Shown here: piece after piece, positions 4,701 through 11,279 of the stretch
Numbering within the stretch: position 1 is the first letter of the stretch
How the letters are laid out: every line of letters begins with the position of its first letter
Source of the DNA: Thermococcus sp.
Lineage (GTDB): Archaea > Methanobacteriota_B > Thermococci > Thermococcales > Thermococcaceae
Assembly (NCBI GenBank): GCA_015522395.1
Contig: WAMH01000136.1
Coordinates: forward strand, 1 to 12,538
DNA: 12,538 bases
Direction of reading: 5' to 3'
The notes under the pieces: model-generated
The model's database searches: none
The model's input: only the letters and a program-made list of their open reading frames with translations
What the model was told of the DNA's origin: nothing
Position numbers and translations under genes: made by a program

Positions 4701-7367
4701 TCAGAAGAAGAGAACCACGGCGTCTCCAACGATGGCGGTCTCTACCTCCTCACCCTCACTGAACACTGCCTTCCTTATGACAACGTCGTCCTTGGTAAGC
4801 TCGACCTTTTCTCCCTCGACCTCGAATTCAACTTTTCCGCTCTCTTTAATAGCCCCGGCAACTTCCTCCGCGTTCTCCTTGAGGTACGCTGTAATCTTCG
4901 GCACGAGTTTACCGTAGCGCGGTCCAACGGTTCTGAATTTCGGCTTTATCTCGATGATCCTCTCTTCAAGTTCCGGCTCCCCTTTGATAATCTCCAGCCT
5001 CTCGATGTTCATGGTCCCCGCTATGTCCCTCTTTATGGCCTTGAGCTTGTCGTAGGAATCGGTGGCGTAGATGGCAACGTGCTTGAGCTTGGCGTTCAAA
5101 GCGAGGCCGTGGCCGTTCTTGTAGCGCCTCATGACGCCGACTATTTCTCGGGCCAGCTCGCCGAGCTTCTCAGCTTCCTCGTCTATCTTCGCCTCATCGT
5201 ACTTCGGCCAGTCGAGGAGGTGGACACTCTTTGCCTTAATCCGCTCGCGGAAGAGGTTCTGGTAGAGCTCCTCGGTTATGTGGGGCACGAAGGGGGCCAG
5301 CAGGAGCATGGTGTTGTAGAGCAGCTCGTAGAGGGCCGCTTTAGCTTTGAGCTTGCTCTCCTCGTCGTCGCCGTAGAGGCGGTACTTGATCATCTCGATG
5401 TAGTCATCGGCGACCTCGTGCCAGACGAAGGTTATCAGCTCTCTGGTAAGAAGGTTGAAGCGGTACTTCTCCATCTCCCCGGTGGCGAACTTTATCAGCC
5501 CGTGGAGCCTGCTGAGTATCCAGCGGTCGAGGGGCTCGAGCTCGGCTGGCGCTTTGGCGGGGTCGAAGTCCTCAAGGTGCCTCTCGGCGAAGCGGTAGAT
5601 GTTCCAGACTTTCTGGAGGAAGCGGTAGTTGTAGTCAACCGTCTCCCACTTGAACGGATGGTCCTCTCCCGGGGGAGCGAGTGCAGTCCAGAGCCTTAAA
5701 GCGTCGGCTCCATACTTCGGGATGACCTCGTCCGGAGCAACGACGTTGCCATAGCTCTTGCTCATCTTCCTCCCGTCAGGCCCGGCAACCATACCGTTGA
5801 TGAGGATGTCGTGCCAGGGCTTCTCGCCGGTGAGAACCCAAGTCCTGAATATCGTGTAGAACGCCCACGTCCTGATGATGTCGGTTCCCTGCGGCCTCAG
5901 AGCGGTCGGGAAGTTGTGCTCGAACCAACGCTTTCCTTCCTCGTCGCCCCTTACAGCGTCGTACCAGTGACTTATCATCAGCGCGCTCATGCTCGAGTCG
6001 ACCCAGCAGTCGAGAACATCGGTTACCGGCTCCGGATCGCTTCCGTCGGAGCACTTCCTCGGCGGCTCGTCGAAGCGCGGGTCAACTGGCAGGTCCTCCT
6101 CGTTGGGTAGGATTATCTCACCGTTCTTGCACACCCAGAAGGGGATGGGCGTTCCAAAGACGCGCTGCCTGCTTATGACCCAGTCCCAGTCCATTGACTC
6201 GGCCCAGTCCTTCAGGCGGAGGAACATATCTTCGGGATACCAGTTTATCTGCTCCGCCACCTTAACGATTTCATCGGTGAAGTCCTTGACCCTGATGAAC
6301 CACTGCTTCTTTGGAAGGAGTTCAATAGGCGCCATACAGGAGCTTCTCTCGGTGTGCCTCAGAACGCGGTGCTTTATCTTCTCCCTCTTGTAGAGGAGAC
6401 CCATCTTCTCAAGGTCTTCCACTATCTTCTTCCTCGCCTCCTCCGTCTTCAGACCGGCGTATGGGCCGGCCCTCTCGTTCATCGTTCCGTCCTCGTTGAT
6501 GGCAATGATTACCGGCAGGTTGTAGCGCTTCTGCCAGACGACGTCCTGCTCATCGCCGTAGGTACAGTTGTAAACAGCTCCGGTTCCAAAGCTCGGGTCA
6601 ACGTCGGCATCGGCTATAACCGGCACTTCCCTCTCGAATATCGGGAGCTTCACCTTCTTGCCGACGACATCTTTGTAGCGCTCGTCATCTGGATGAACGA
6701 AGACGGCCACACAGGCAGGCATGAGCTCTGGCCTCGTGGTCGCTATCGGCACGTAGCCGGAGCCATCAGCCAGCGGAAGCTTGATGTAGTAGAGGTAGCC
6801 TTCCTCCTCGACGTAGCCGACCTCGGCCTTGGCAAGGCTCGTCCTGCACCTTGGGCACCAGTAGACCGGGTGTTCGGCCTGGTAGAGGAGGCCTTTCTTG
6901 TAGAACTCGATGAGGGACTTTTGCACAGCCGCTTTATACCAGTCGTCCATCGTGTGGTACTCCAGCTCCCAGTCCGCTGAATACCCTATGCGGATGAACT
7001 GGTTTCTCATCGCTTCGATGGCCTGCCAGGTCCATTCGATGCACTTCTGGAGGAACTTCTCCGGCTGGTCCTTGCTTATACCGAACTCCTTCTCTACCTT
7101 CAGCTCGGTCGGAAGGCCGTGGTTGTCGAAGCCCTGCGGGAAGAGCACGTTGTAGCCGGTCATTCTCTTGTAGCGCGCGATTATGTCAATCCAGGTGTGG
7201 CTTAATACGTGGCCGAGGTGGAGCGTTCCGCTCGTGAACGGGGGTGGAGTGTCTATCGCGTAGCTCGGTCTCTTTTCGTCGAGTTCGTATTTGTAAATCT
7301 TCTCATCGAGCCAGAACTTCTGCCATTTCGGCTCAATCTCGTTCGGGTCGTAGTTCTTGGGGAGCAT
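4701..7367 (-). CDS. valS: Valyl-tRNA synthetase
   Basis: This class I synthetase charges tRNA-Val in the cytoplasm. The 888-residue protein has the N-terminal YAIDTPPPFTSGTLHLGH (36-53), where HLGH is the HIGH signature and the PPPF context is typical of ValRS. The CP1 editing domain contains ATTRPE (209-214). Cysteine pairs at YWCPRC (169-174) and near 344 suggest zinc knuckles. KMSKS is at 534-538, followed by the helical anticodon-binding domain and a C-terminal extension with charged helix. Of three possible starts (GTG 7376, ATG 7373, ATG 7367), I chose ATG 7367 because GGTGAT at 7377-7372 is a well-spaced Shine-Dalgarno site for it and overlaps the other two. The length matches archaeal ValRS. 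I see no damage. IleRS was considered, but the HIGH region and length are ValRS-like. Confidence 0.96.
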   Translation of the reverse strand: MLPKNYDPNEIEPKWQKFWLDEKIYKYELDEKRPSYAIDTPPPFTSGTLHLGHVLSHTWIDIIARYKRMTGYNVLFPQGFDNHGLPTELKVEKEFGISKDQPEKFLQKCIEWTWQAIEAMRNQFIRIGYSADWELEYHTMDDWYKAAVQKSLIEFYKKGLLYQAEHPVYWCPRCRTSLAKAEVGYVEEEGYLYYIKLPLADGSGYVPIATTRPELMPACVAVFVHPDDERYKDVVGKKVKLPIFEREVPVIADADVDPSFGTGAVYNCTYGDEQDVVWQKRYNLPVIIAINEDGTMNERAGPYAGLKTEEARKKIVEDLEKMGLLYKREKIKHRVLRHTERSSCMAPIELLPKKQWFIRVKDFTDEIVKVAEQINWYPEDMFLRLKDWAESMDWDWVISRQRVFGTPIPFWVCKNGEIILPNEEDLPVDPRFDEPPRKCSDGSDPEPVTDVLDCWVDSSMSALMISHWYDAVRGDEEGKRWFEHNFPTALRPQGTDIIRTWAFYTIFRTWVLTGEKPWHDILINGMVAGPDGRKMSKSYGNVVAPDEVIPKYGADALRLWTALAPPGEDHPFKWETVDYNYRFLQKVWNIYRFAERHLEDFDPAKAPAELEPLDRWILSRLHGLIKFATGEMEKYRFNLLTRELITFVWHEVADDYIEMIKYRLYGDDEESKLKAKAALYELLYNTMLLLAPFVPHITEELYQNLFRERIKAKSVHLLDWPKYDEAKIDEEAEKLGELAREIVGVMRRYKNGHGLALNAKLKHVAIYATDSYDKLKAIKRDIAGTMNIERLEIIKGEPELEERIIEIKPKFRTVGPRYGKLVPKITAYLKENAEEVAGAIKESGKVEFEVEGEKVELTKDDVVIRKAVFSEGEEVETAIVGDAVVLFF

Positions 7368-7416
7368 GGACATCACCTTTTCGGTTTTTTGAAGATGGAA
7401 TACCCTCAGAAGGGTG

Positions 7417-7430
7417 GCTTAAAAACTTTG
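7417..7430 (-). promoter_or_regulatory. TATA promoter of valS
   Basis: On the minus strand, CAAAGTTTTTAAGCC provides a BRE/TATA element centred near 7422, which predicts a start near 7396 and a leader of about 30 nt that contains GGTGAT. The element overlaps the 5' end of the candidate C/D RNA on the opposite strand. Confidence 0.55.
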
Positions 7431-7479
7431 ATGATGCCCGGTAGCAACACGGCTCAGAAGGGGAAAACACTGAAAGTTT
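7423..7479 (+). ncRNA. Candidate C/D-box guide RNA
   Basis: Box C TGATGA (7429-7434) and box D CTGA (7470-7473) are 35 nt apart. They are bracketed by a perfect 6-bp terminal stem, AAACTT (7423-7428) with AAGTTT (7474-7479), the arrangement of a C/D kink-turn. The total of 57 nt is usual for archaeal C/D sRNAs, which guide 2'-O-methylation. The segment before box D, GGGGAAAACA, would be the guide. The internal C' and D' boxes are poor: only CTCA at 7453-7456 could be a degenerate D', and no C' is convincing. No strong plus-strand TATA box is visible. I did not find an rRNA or tRNA target from memory. Confidence 0.35.
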
Positions 7480-7601
7480 AACGGCCGAGCTTTGCATTCC
7501 GATGGACGATAGGCATCACCAGTGCTCAGAGAAGGACGCAGGTTTAAAAAAGTTTTGCTAGACTCATTGTGTTCAGCCCCACGGTCATTAAACAATTCCG
7601 T

Positions 7602-7621
7602 TTTCTAAAACGTTATTAACG
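7602..7621 (+). promoter_or_regulatory. Probable promoter of moaB-moeA operon
   Basis: Two overlapping AT-rich boxes, TTTTCTAAAACG and CGTTATTAACG, lie 30-48 bp before the moaB start. The first would give a transcript beginning near 7633 that includes the GGTGAT ribosome site at 7641. Which one is used cannot be decided by eye. Another TATA-like box at 7542-7556 (TTTAAAAAAG) reads plausibly on both strands. Confidence 0.4.
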
Positions 7622-7649
7622 GGCCAGTCGAGTTTAACCGGGTGATGGT

Positions 7650-8165
7650 ATGGGCGTTGAGGAGCACAAGGGGAAAGCCCCGAAAAGGTTCAAGTTCGCG
7701 GTTGTGACCGTCAGCGACACCGCGAGCAGGGGGGAGAAGGAAGACGGTAGCGGGAGGTTTCTTGTGGAGGAGCTTGAGAAAGCAGGCCACGAGAAGGTTT
7801 ACTACACCGTTGTTCCGGATGAGAAGATCGCGATTTTGGGGGCGGTGGTTGAGGCATTCAAAGCCGGCGCTGAAGTCCTCGTAACATCCGGGGGGACCGG
7901 TGTTGCACCCAGAGACGTTACGATAGAAAGCATCAGACCAATACTTGACAAGGAACTGACGGGCTTTGGGGACGTGTTCCGCCTGATGAGCTACGACGAG
8001 ATAGGCACGGCCGCCATGATGAGCAGGGCCACCGCGGGAATCGTGAAGAGCTTTGGCCGGGCCATGGCGATCTTCTGCCTGCCCGGTAGCCTTGGAGCGG
8101 CTAAGACAGGTATCAGGATCGTCCTCAACGAGGCCGGTCACGTATTGAAGCACGCGGGTGAGTGA
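7650..8165 (+). CDS. moaB: MoaB/MogA-type molybdopterin adenylyltransferase
   Basis: This enzyme adenylylates metal-binding pterin before metal insertion; in Pyrococcus the homologous MoaB has been shown to serve the tungsten cofactor. The 171-residue product has the family signatures: VVTVSDTAS (18-26), VTSGGTGVAPRD (78-89) with the GGTG loop and Asp89, and LPGSLGAAKTG (144-154). These form the pterin and nucleotide sites of the trimeric or hexameric MogA fold. ATG 7650 is supported by GGTGAT 3 nt upstream. A basic 14-residue N-terminal tail precedes the fold. moeA follows with 1 bp between stop and ATG, so the two are one operon. Confidence 0.93.
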   Translation: MGVEEHKGKAPKRFKFAVVTVSDTASRGEKEDGSGRFLVEELEKAGHEKVYYTVVPDEKIAILGAVVEAFKAGAEVLVTSGGTGVAPRDVTIESIRPILDKELTGFGDVFRLMSYDEIGTAAMMSRATAGIVKSFGRAMAIFCLPGSLGAAKTGIRIVLNEAGHVLKHAGE

Positions 8166-8166
8166 C

Positions 8167-9357
8167 ATGAGGGAGTTCAAAAGGCTGACTCCCTACGGGG
8201 AGGCCCTCAATCTTATGCTGGATAATATCGAAGAAATCCCGGAGACCGAGGAGGTTTCCCTGGATAACGCCCTCGGCAGGGTCCTTGCGGAGGACATAGT
8301 CTCGCCAATAGACAGTCCGCCCTTTGACAGGGCAGCGGTTGACGGCTACGCCCTCCGCGCGGAGGACACATTCCCGGCCAGAGAATACAACCCCGTCGAG
8401 CTGAAGGTTATAGACGAGATTAACGCCGGTGAAGAGAGTAGCGCTAAGGTCGAGCCCGGGACGGCGGTAAAGCTCACCACCGGAGCGAAGATACCTGATG
8501 GGGCCAACGCGGTTCTGATGCAAGAGATGGCGGAGCGTGATAGGGACATAATACGGGTTCTTCGGCCCGCTGCCCCCGGCCAGAACGTTGCCTTCGCCGG
8601 GGAGGATGTAAAGAGGGGTGACGTCGTCCTCAGAAAGGGACAGATCCTGAGACCCCAGGATTTGGCCCTGCTCAAGAGCGTGAGCTTCAAAAGGGTGAAA
8701 GTCAAGAGAAGGCCCCGCGTTGGAATAATCGTTACTGGTGACGAGCTCATTGAGGAGTTCGACGAAGAGGCACTGAAATCGGGCAAAATCCTCGAGAGCA
8801 ACTCAACAATGCTCAAGGGCCTCGTGAAGCAATACTTCGGTGAGCCGGTCTTCTACGGTGTCGTTCCTGACGAGGAGGAGGCGATAAGGGAGGCCATCGA
8901 GAGAGCCAAGACGGAGAACGACCTCGTCCTCGTTACGGGCGGTTCGGCCTTCGGCGACAAGGACTTTGCCCACCGCTTTGTCAGGTTGCTCTTCCACGGG
9001 ACGACGATAAAGCCGGGAAGGCCGATAGGCTACGGCGAGAGAACCTTCGTGATGAGTGGCTACCCAGCTGCCGTTTTCGCCCAGTTCCATCTCTACGTCA
9101 AGCACGCTTTAGCGAAGCTCGTTGGCGCGAGAGACTACGAGATAAAGGTCAGGGCGGAGCTCGTCGAGAGGATCCCGAGCCAGCTGGGCAGGTACGAGTT
9201 CGTTAAAGTCCACTATGAGGGCGGGAAGGCAAGGCCCATCAAAAAGAGGGGCAGCGGAATAATAAGCTCCCTTGTGGAGAGCAACGGGTACATAGGAATC
9301 CCCGAGGACAGCGAGGGCTATCTTGAGGGAGAAGAAGTCTGGGTGACCCTCTACTGA
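8167..9357 (+). CDS. moeA: MoeA-type molybdopterin molybdenum/tungsten transferase
   Basis: MoeA inserts molybdate or tungstate into adenylylated molybdopterin, the step after MoaB. The 396-residue protein shows the standard domains: VDGYALRAED (58-67), GEDVKRGDVVLRKGQ (145-159), the MoaB-like catalytic domain with VTGDEL (189-194) and VTGGSAFGDKDF (256-267), and IKPGRPIGYG (281-290). The C-terminal beta domain runs from about 325. The usual GLPGNPVS motif is replaced by MSGYPAAVFAQF (296-307), so this is a divergent paralogue; archaea often carry two MoeA copies and one may be metal-specific, which is inference. I chose ATG 8167 rather than GTG 8158 because GGTGA at 8157-8161 is well placed for it. 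The moaB stop overlaps that site, suggesting coupled translation. Confidence 0.92.
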   Translation: MREFKRLTPYGEALNLMLDNIEEIPETEEVSLDNALGRVLAEDIVSPIDSPPFDRAAVDGYALRAEDTFPAREYNPVELKVIDEINAGEESSAKVEPGTAVKLTTGAKIPDGANAVLMQEMAERDRDIIRVLRPAAPGQNVAFAGEDVKRGDVVLRKGQILRPQDLALLKSVSFKRVKVKRRPRVGIIVTGDELIEEFDEEALKSGKILESNSTMLKGLVKQYFGEPVFYGVVPDEEEAIREAIERAKTENDLVLVTGGSAFGDKDFAHRFVRLLFHGTTIKPGRPIGYGERTFVMSGYPAAVFAQFHLYVKHALAKLVGARDYEIKVRAELVERIPSQLGRYEFVKVHYEGGKARPIKKRGSGIISSLVESNGYIGIPEDSEGYLEGEEVWVTLY

Positions 9358-9575
9358 AGTATGGCCTGAAGAAGCGCCGAGAGGTCTTTCGTTTTTACTA
9401 TCTCCCAGATATCCTCCGGAAGCTTGAGCTTTGGATAAGGATCCATTTTCCTTTTTCTGAGCCCGGCAGGCTCTTCCTCTATCCCGAGTACAGCTCCCAG
9501 GGGTGGCTCGGTAACCCAGGGGATTACCTCCCTCACTTTCTCAAAGGTTTGGTCATTCAACCTAGGCTGGATCAT
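9351..9575 (-). CDS. Small conserved-looking protein of unknown function
   Basis: The frame gives 74 residues from ATG 9575, or 78 from ATG 9587. I do not recognise it. It is Pro- and Glu-rich without repeats, signal peptide or membrane segment. A central PPLGAVLGIEEEPAGLRKRK is followed by a helical C-terminus, EDIWEIVKTKDLSALLQAIL. A TATA-like TTATTAA (minus strand, 9607-9601) predicts transcription start near 9578, which favours ATG 9575 with almost no leader. Its 3' end overlaps the convergent moeA by 7 bp. Codon use resembles its neighbours, which supports a real gene. A link to cofactor synthesis from its position would be a guess. Confidence 0.6.
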   Translation of the reverse strand: MIQPRLNDQTFEKVREVIPWVTEPPLGAVLGIEEEPAGLRKRKMDPYPKLKLPEDIWEIVKTKDLSALLQAILQ

Positions 9576-9667
9576 TGCAGTACACATAACGGCCTTGATG
9601 TTAATAACTTTTTCTCTTCAAATTGCGTGTACATCTAGTTTGAGTAACCAAAATCCGGAGACATGGA

Positions 9668-9885
9668 TGGTATGGCCCGCCCGTAACCCCCGCTCTCATC
9701 GAAGCCTGACGGCAGAACTCGAGCGGGTTAACCCGGGCGGGCCTCTGTGCCCGGCCTGGGTTTCCCGCGGTCATCGCGCTCCGTAACGCGGAAGGCCCTC
9801 CCGCGGGGACCTCGCTGTAAGGCCGGGCTGTGGCCCCCGCATCGCCCCCCGGTTCATTCTCCCCGGGGTCCTCGCGCGGGGGCAG
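9668..9885 (-). ncRNA. Three-hairpin H/ACA-type guide RNA
   Basis: H/ACA RNAs guide pseudouridylation with Cbf5, Nop10, Gar1 and L7Ae. On the minus strand three strong hairpins stand in series. Hairpin A: lower stem 9883-9876/9840-9833, upper stem CCCCGG/CCGGGG, then ACA at 9831-9829. Hairpin B: lower stem 9828-9820/9757-9749, upper stem CCCGCGG/CCGCGGG, then ACA at 9748-9746. Hairpin C: lower stem 9743-9734/9683-9674, upper stem 9727-9721/9695-9689, then ATA at 9673-9671. In each, the 3' distance from the upper-stem base to the ANA is 15 nt, inside the 14-16 nt family rule. B and C have GA after the upper 5' strand and GATGA before its 3' strand, as in an L7Ae kink-turn; A has a short GGAGAATGAA k-loop. 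A TATA box lies 26 nt upstream. SRP and RNase P RNA signatures are absent. Confidence 0.8.
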
Positions 9886-9902
9886 TAACAGCTGGGATCG
9901 GG

Positions 9903-9918
9903 AGGTATATAAAACTGC
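9903..9918 (-). promoter_or_regulatory. TATA promoter of H/ACA RNA
   Basis: On the minus strand, GGGCAGTTTTATATACC is a strong Thermococcales TATA box centred near 9910. It predicts a start near 9884, at the first base pair of hairpin A. The box is nearly symmetrical and could also fire to the right, toward the HD gene. Confidence 0.65.
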
Positions 9919-9955
9919 CCTCTGGATGCGGGTTCTTCGTTGTCACAATGCCGAA

Positions 9956-9967
9956 AACTTATTTAAG
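9956..9967 (+). promoter_or_regulatory. TATA promoter of HD phosphohydrolase gene
   Basis: AAACTTATTTAAGG is centred near 9962 and predicts a start near 9988, a leader of about 10 nt that contains GGTG (9991-9994) directly before the ATG. It supports ATG 9998 over upstream in-frame codons. Confidence 0.5.
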
Positions 9968-9997
9968 GCGCTTCTCAAACCTCCAGCAGTGGTGCCT

Positions 9998-11248
9998 ATG
10001 GACGGGAAAATCATTCACGACGGAATCCACGGCAGTATGAAGCTGACCGGACTCATCCTCGACCTCGTTAAAACACCCGAGTTCCAGAGGCTCAGGAACA
10101 TAAGACAGCTTGGGTTGGCTTATCTCGTCTACCCCGGCGCGAACCACAGCCGTTTCGAACATTCGCTCGGCGCGTGGAACATCGCCAGAAGGCTCTCCGA
10201 GGAGGTCGGGCTGAGCGAGGACGAGAGCATGCTCCTCCAGGTTGGCGCGCTCCTCCACGACATCGGCCACGGCCCCTTCAGCCACACCTTTGAGAGCATT
10301 TACAAGCACTACGTCAAGGAGCACGACCACATGCGCCTCGGGCAGGACATCATCCTCGGGCGGATAAACATCACCGAGAGCGAGAACGGCGGCAGGATTC
10401 CCGAGATAATCGAGAGCTACGGTTACGACTTCACGCCGAAGGACGTTGCCGATCTAATCCTCGGGAAGGCGGAGAAGCAGTACCTAGGTCAGATGCTCCA
10501 CGGGGATGTTGACGTCGACCAGCTCGACTACCTTATAAGGGACGCCCACTACACCGGCGTCGCCCACGGCATAATCGACCTTGAGAGGCTTTTGAAGGTG
10601 CTCAGAATCCACGACGGGGAGCTTGTGGTCGATGAAAAGGGCGTTGAAGCGGTGGAGGGCATGATGGTGGCGCGCTCGCTGATGTACTCGCGCGTCTACT
10701 TCCACCACACGGTGAAGATAGCGGAGGGGATGCTAACCAGAGCTTTAGAGTTCGCCCTCGAGGAGGGCCACCTCTGGGACTTCTGGAGGATGATAGACTG
10801 CCGCGTTCTGGTCGAGCTTGAGGATTTGGAGGGCCTCCCCGCGGAGATGGTGAGGCGCGTGAAGTACCGCGAGCTTTACAAGGCCGCCGTCCTCGCGAAC
10901 GCCGACGAGTTGAGCACCGAGGAGAAGAGGGAGCTTCTGACGGCCTACAGAAACGTGAAGAGGAGGCAGGAAATAGAGCGCGCTTTAGCGGATGCAGTTG
11001 GAGCGAGGGAGGGGGAGGTAATCCTCGAGTTCAGCATAGCCGACCTGATGCTCAGCGAGCCGAGGCTCAAATCGACCGAGATAAACGTCCTCCTCGGGAA
11101 CGGTGAGGTTCAGCCTCTCACGAAGGTAACCCCCCTCGCCAACGCCCTCAAGAGAAGGCAAACGCCTCGCTGGGCTGTGCTGATAGCCTCACCGGAGGAG
11201 TACGTCCCGAAGCTCAGGGAGGTCTGGAAGAAGGTTATATTCGGCTGA
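9998..11248 (+). CDS. HD-domain phosphohydrolase, SAMHD1/dGTPase-like
   Basis: The 416-residue protein carries a complete HD metal site: HSRFEHSLG (50-58) with His55, ALLHDIGHGPFSHT (84-97) with His87-Asp88, and DVDQLDYLIRDAHYTGV (172-188), which closely parallels the segment holding the last metal ligand in SAMHD1-type dNTP triphosphohydrolases. The likely activity is nucleotide hydrolysis, perhaps dNTP triphosphatase, but the substrate is not decided by sequence. The C-terminal half is charged and helical, as in many archaeal members. The frame is open far upstream (to 9830) through the H/ACA RNA promoter, but the ATG at 9998 has GGTG 3 nt before it and a suitable TATA box. The gene ends 31 bp from the convergent regulator gene. 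Confidence 0.88.
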   Translation: MDGKIIHDGIHGSMKLTGLILDLVKTPEFQRLRNIRQLGLAYLVYPGANHSRFEHSLGAWNIARRLSEEVGLSEDESMLLQVGALLHDIGHGPFSHTFESIYKHYVKEHDHMRLGQDIILGRINITESENGGRIPEIIESYGYDFTPKDVADLILGKAEKQYLGQMLHGDVDVDQLDYLIRDAHYTGVAHGIIDLERLLKVLRIHDGELVVDEKGVEAVEGMMVARSLMYSRVYFHHTVKIAEGMLTRALEFALEEGHLWDFWRMIDCRVLVELEDLEGLPAEMVRRVKYRELYKAAVLANADELSTEEKRELLTAYRNVKRRQEIERALADAVGAREGEVILEFSIADLMLSEPRLKSTEINVLLGNGEVQPLTKVTPLANALKRRQTPRWAVLIASPEEYVPKLREVWKKVIFG

Positions 11249-11279
11249 GCTGTTGGAGGAGCCAGAAGCTGACAGGGGT

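Noticed and set aside
4671..5699. Long plus-strand ORF (342 codons) opposite valS
   Set aside because: It is the shadow of valS codons on the other strand; its composition is Leu/Val/Glu-rich without any fold, and valS is certain.
7454..7520. Second C/D-box RNA on the minus strand (GTGATG near 7518, CTGA near 7457)
   Set aside because: Spacing of about 55 nt without internal boxes and no closing stem.
7650..9357. Molybdenum-cofactor riboswitch before moaB
   Set aside because: The region 7560-7649 is AT-rich with no stable multi-stem fold, and the likely leader is under 20 nt.
9668..9885. RNase P RNA or SRP 7S RNA
   Set aside because: The minus strand has CCTTACAG, which recalls RNase P, but the GAGGAAAGTCC-type and other universal motifs are missing, as are the SRP helix 8 motifs; the length is also too short.
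9595..9997. Plus-strand ORFs across the H/ACA region, including a 5' extension of the HD gene to 9830
   Set aside because: They run through strongly paired RNA and a TATA box, have low-complexity Pro/Arg/Ser text, and the HD fold begins at the ATG at 9998.
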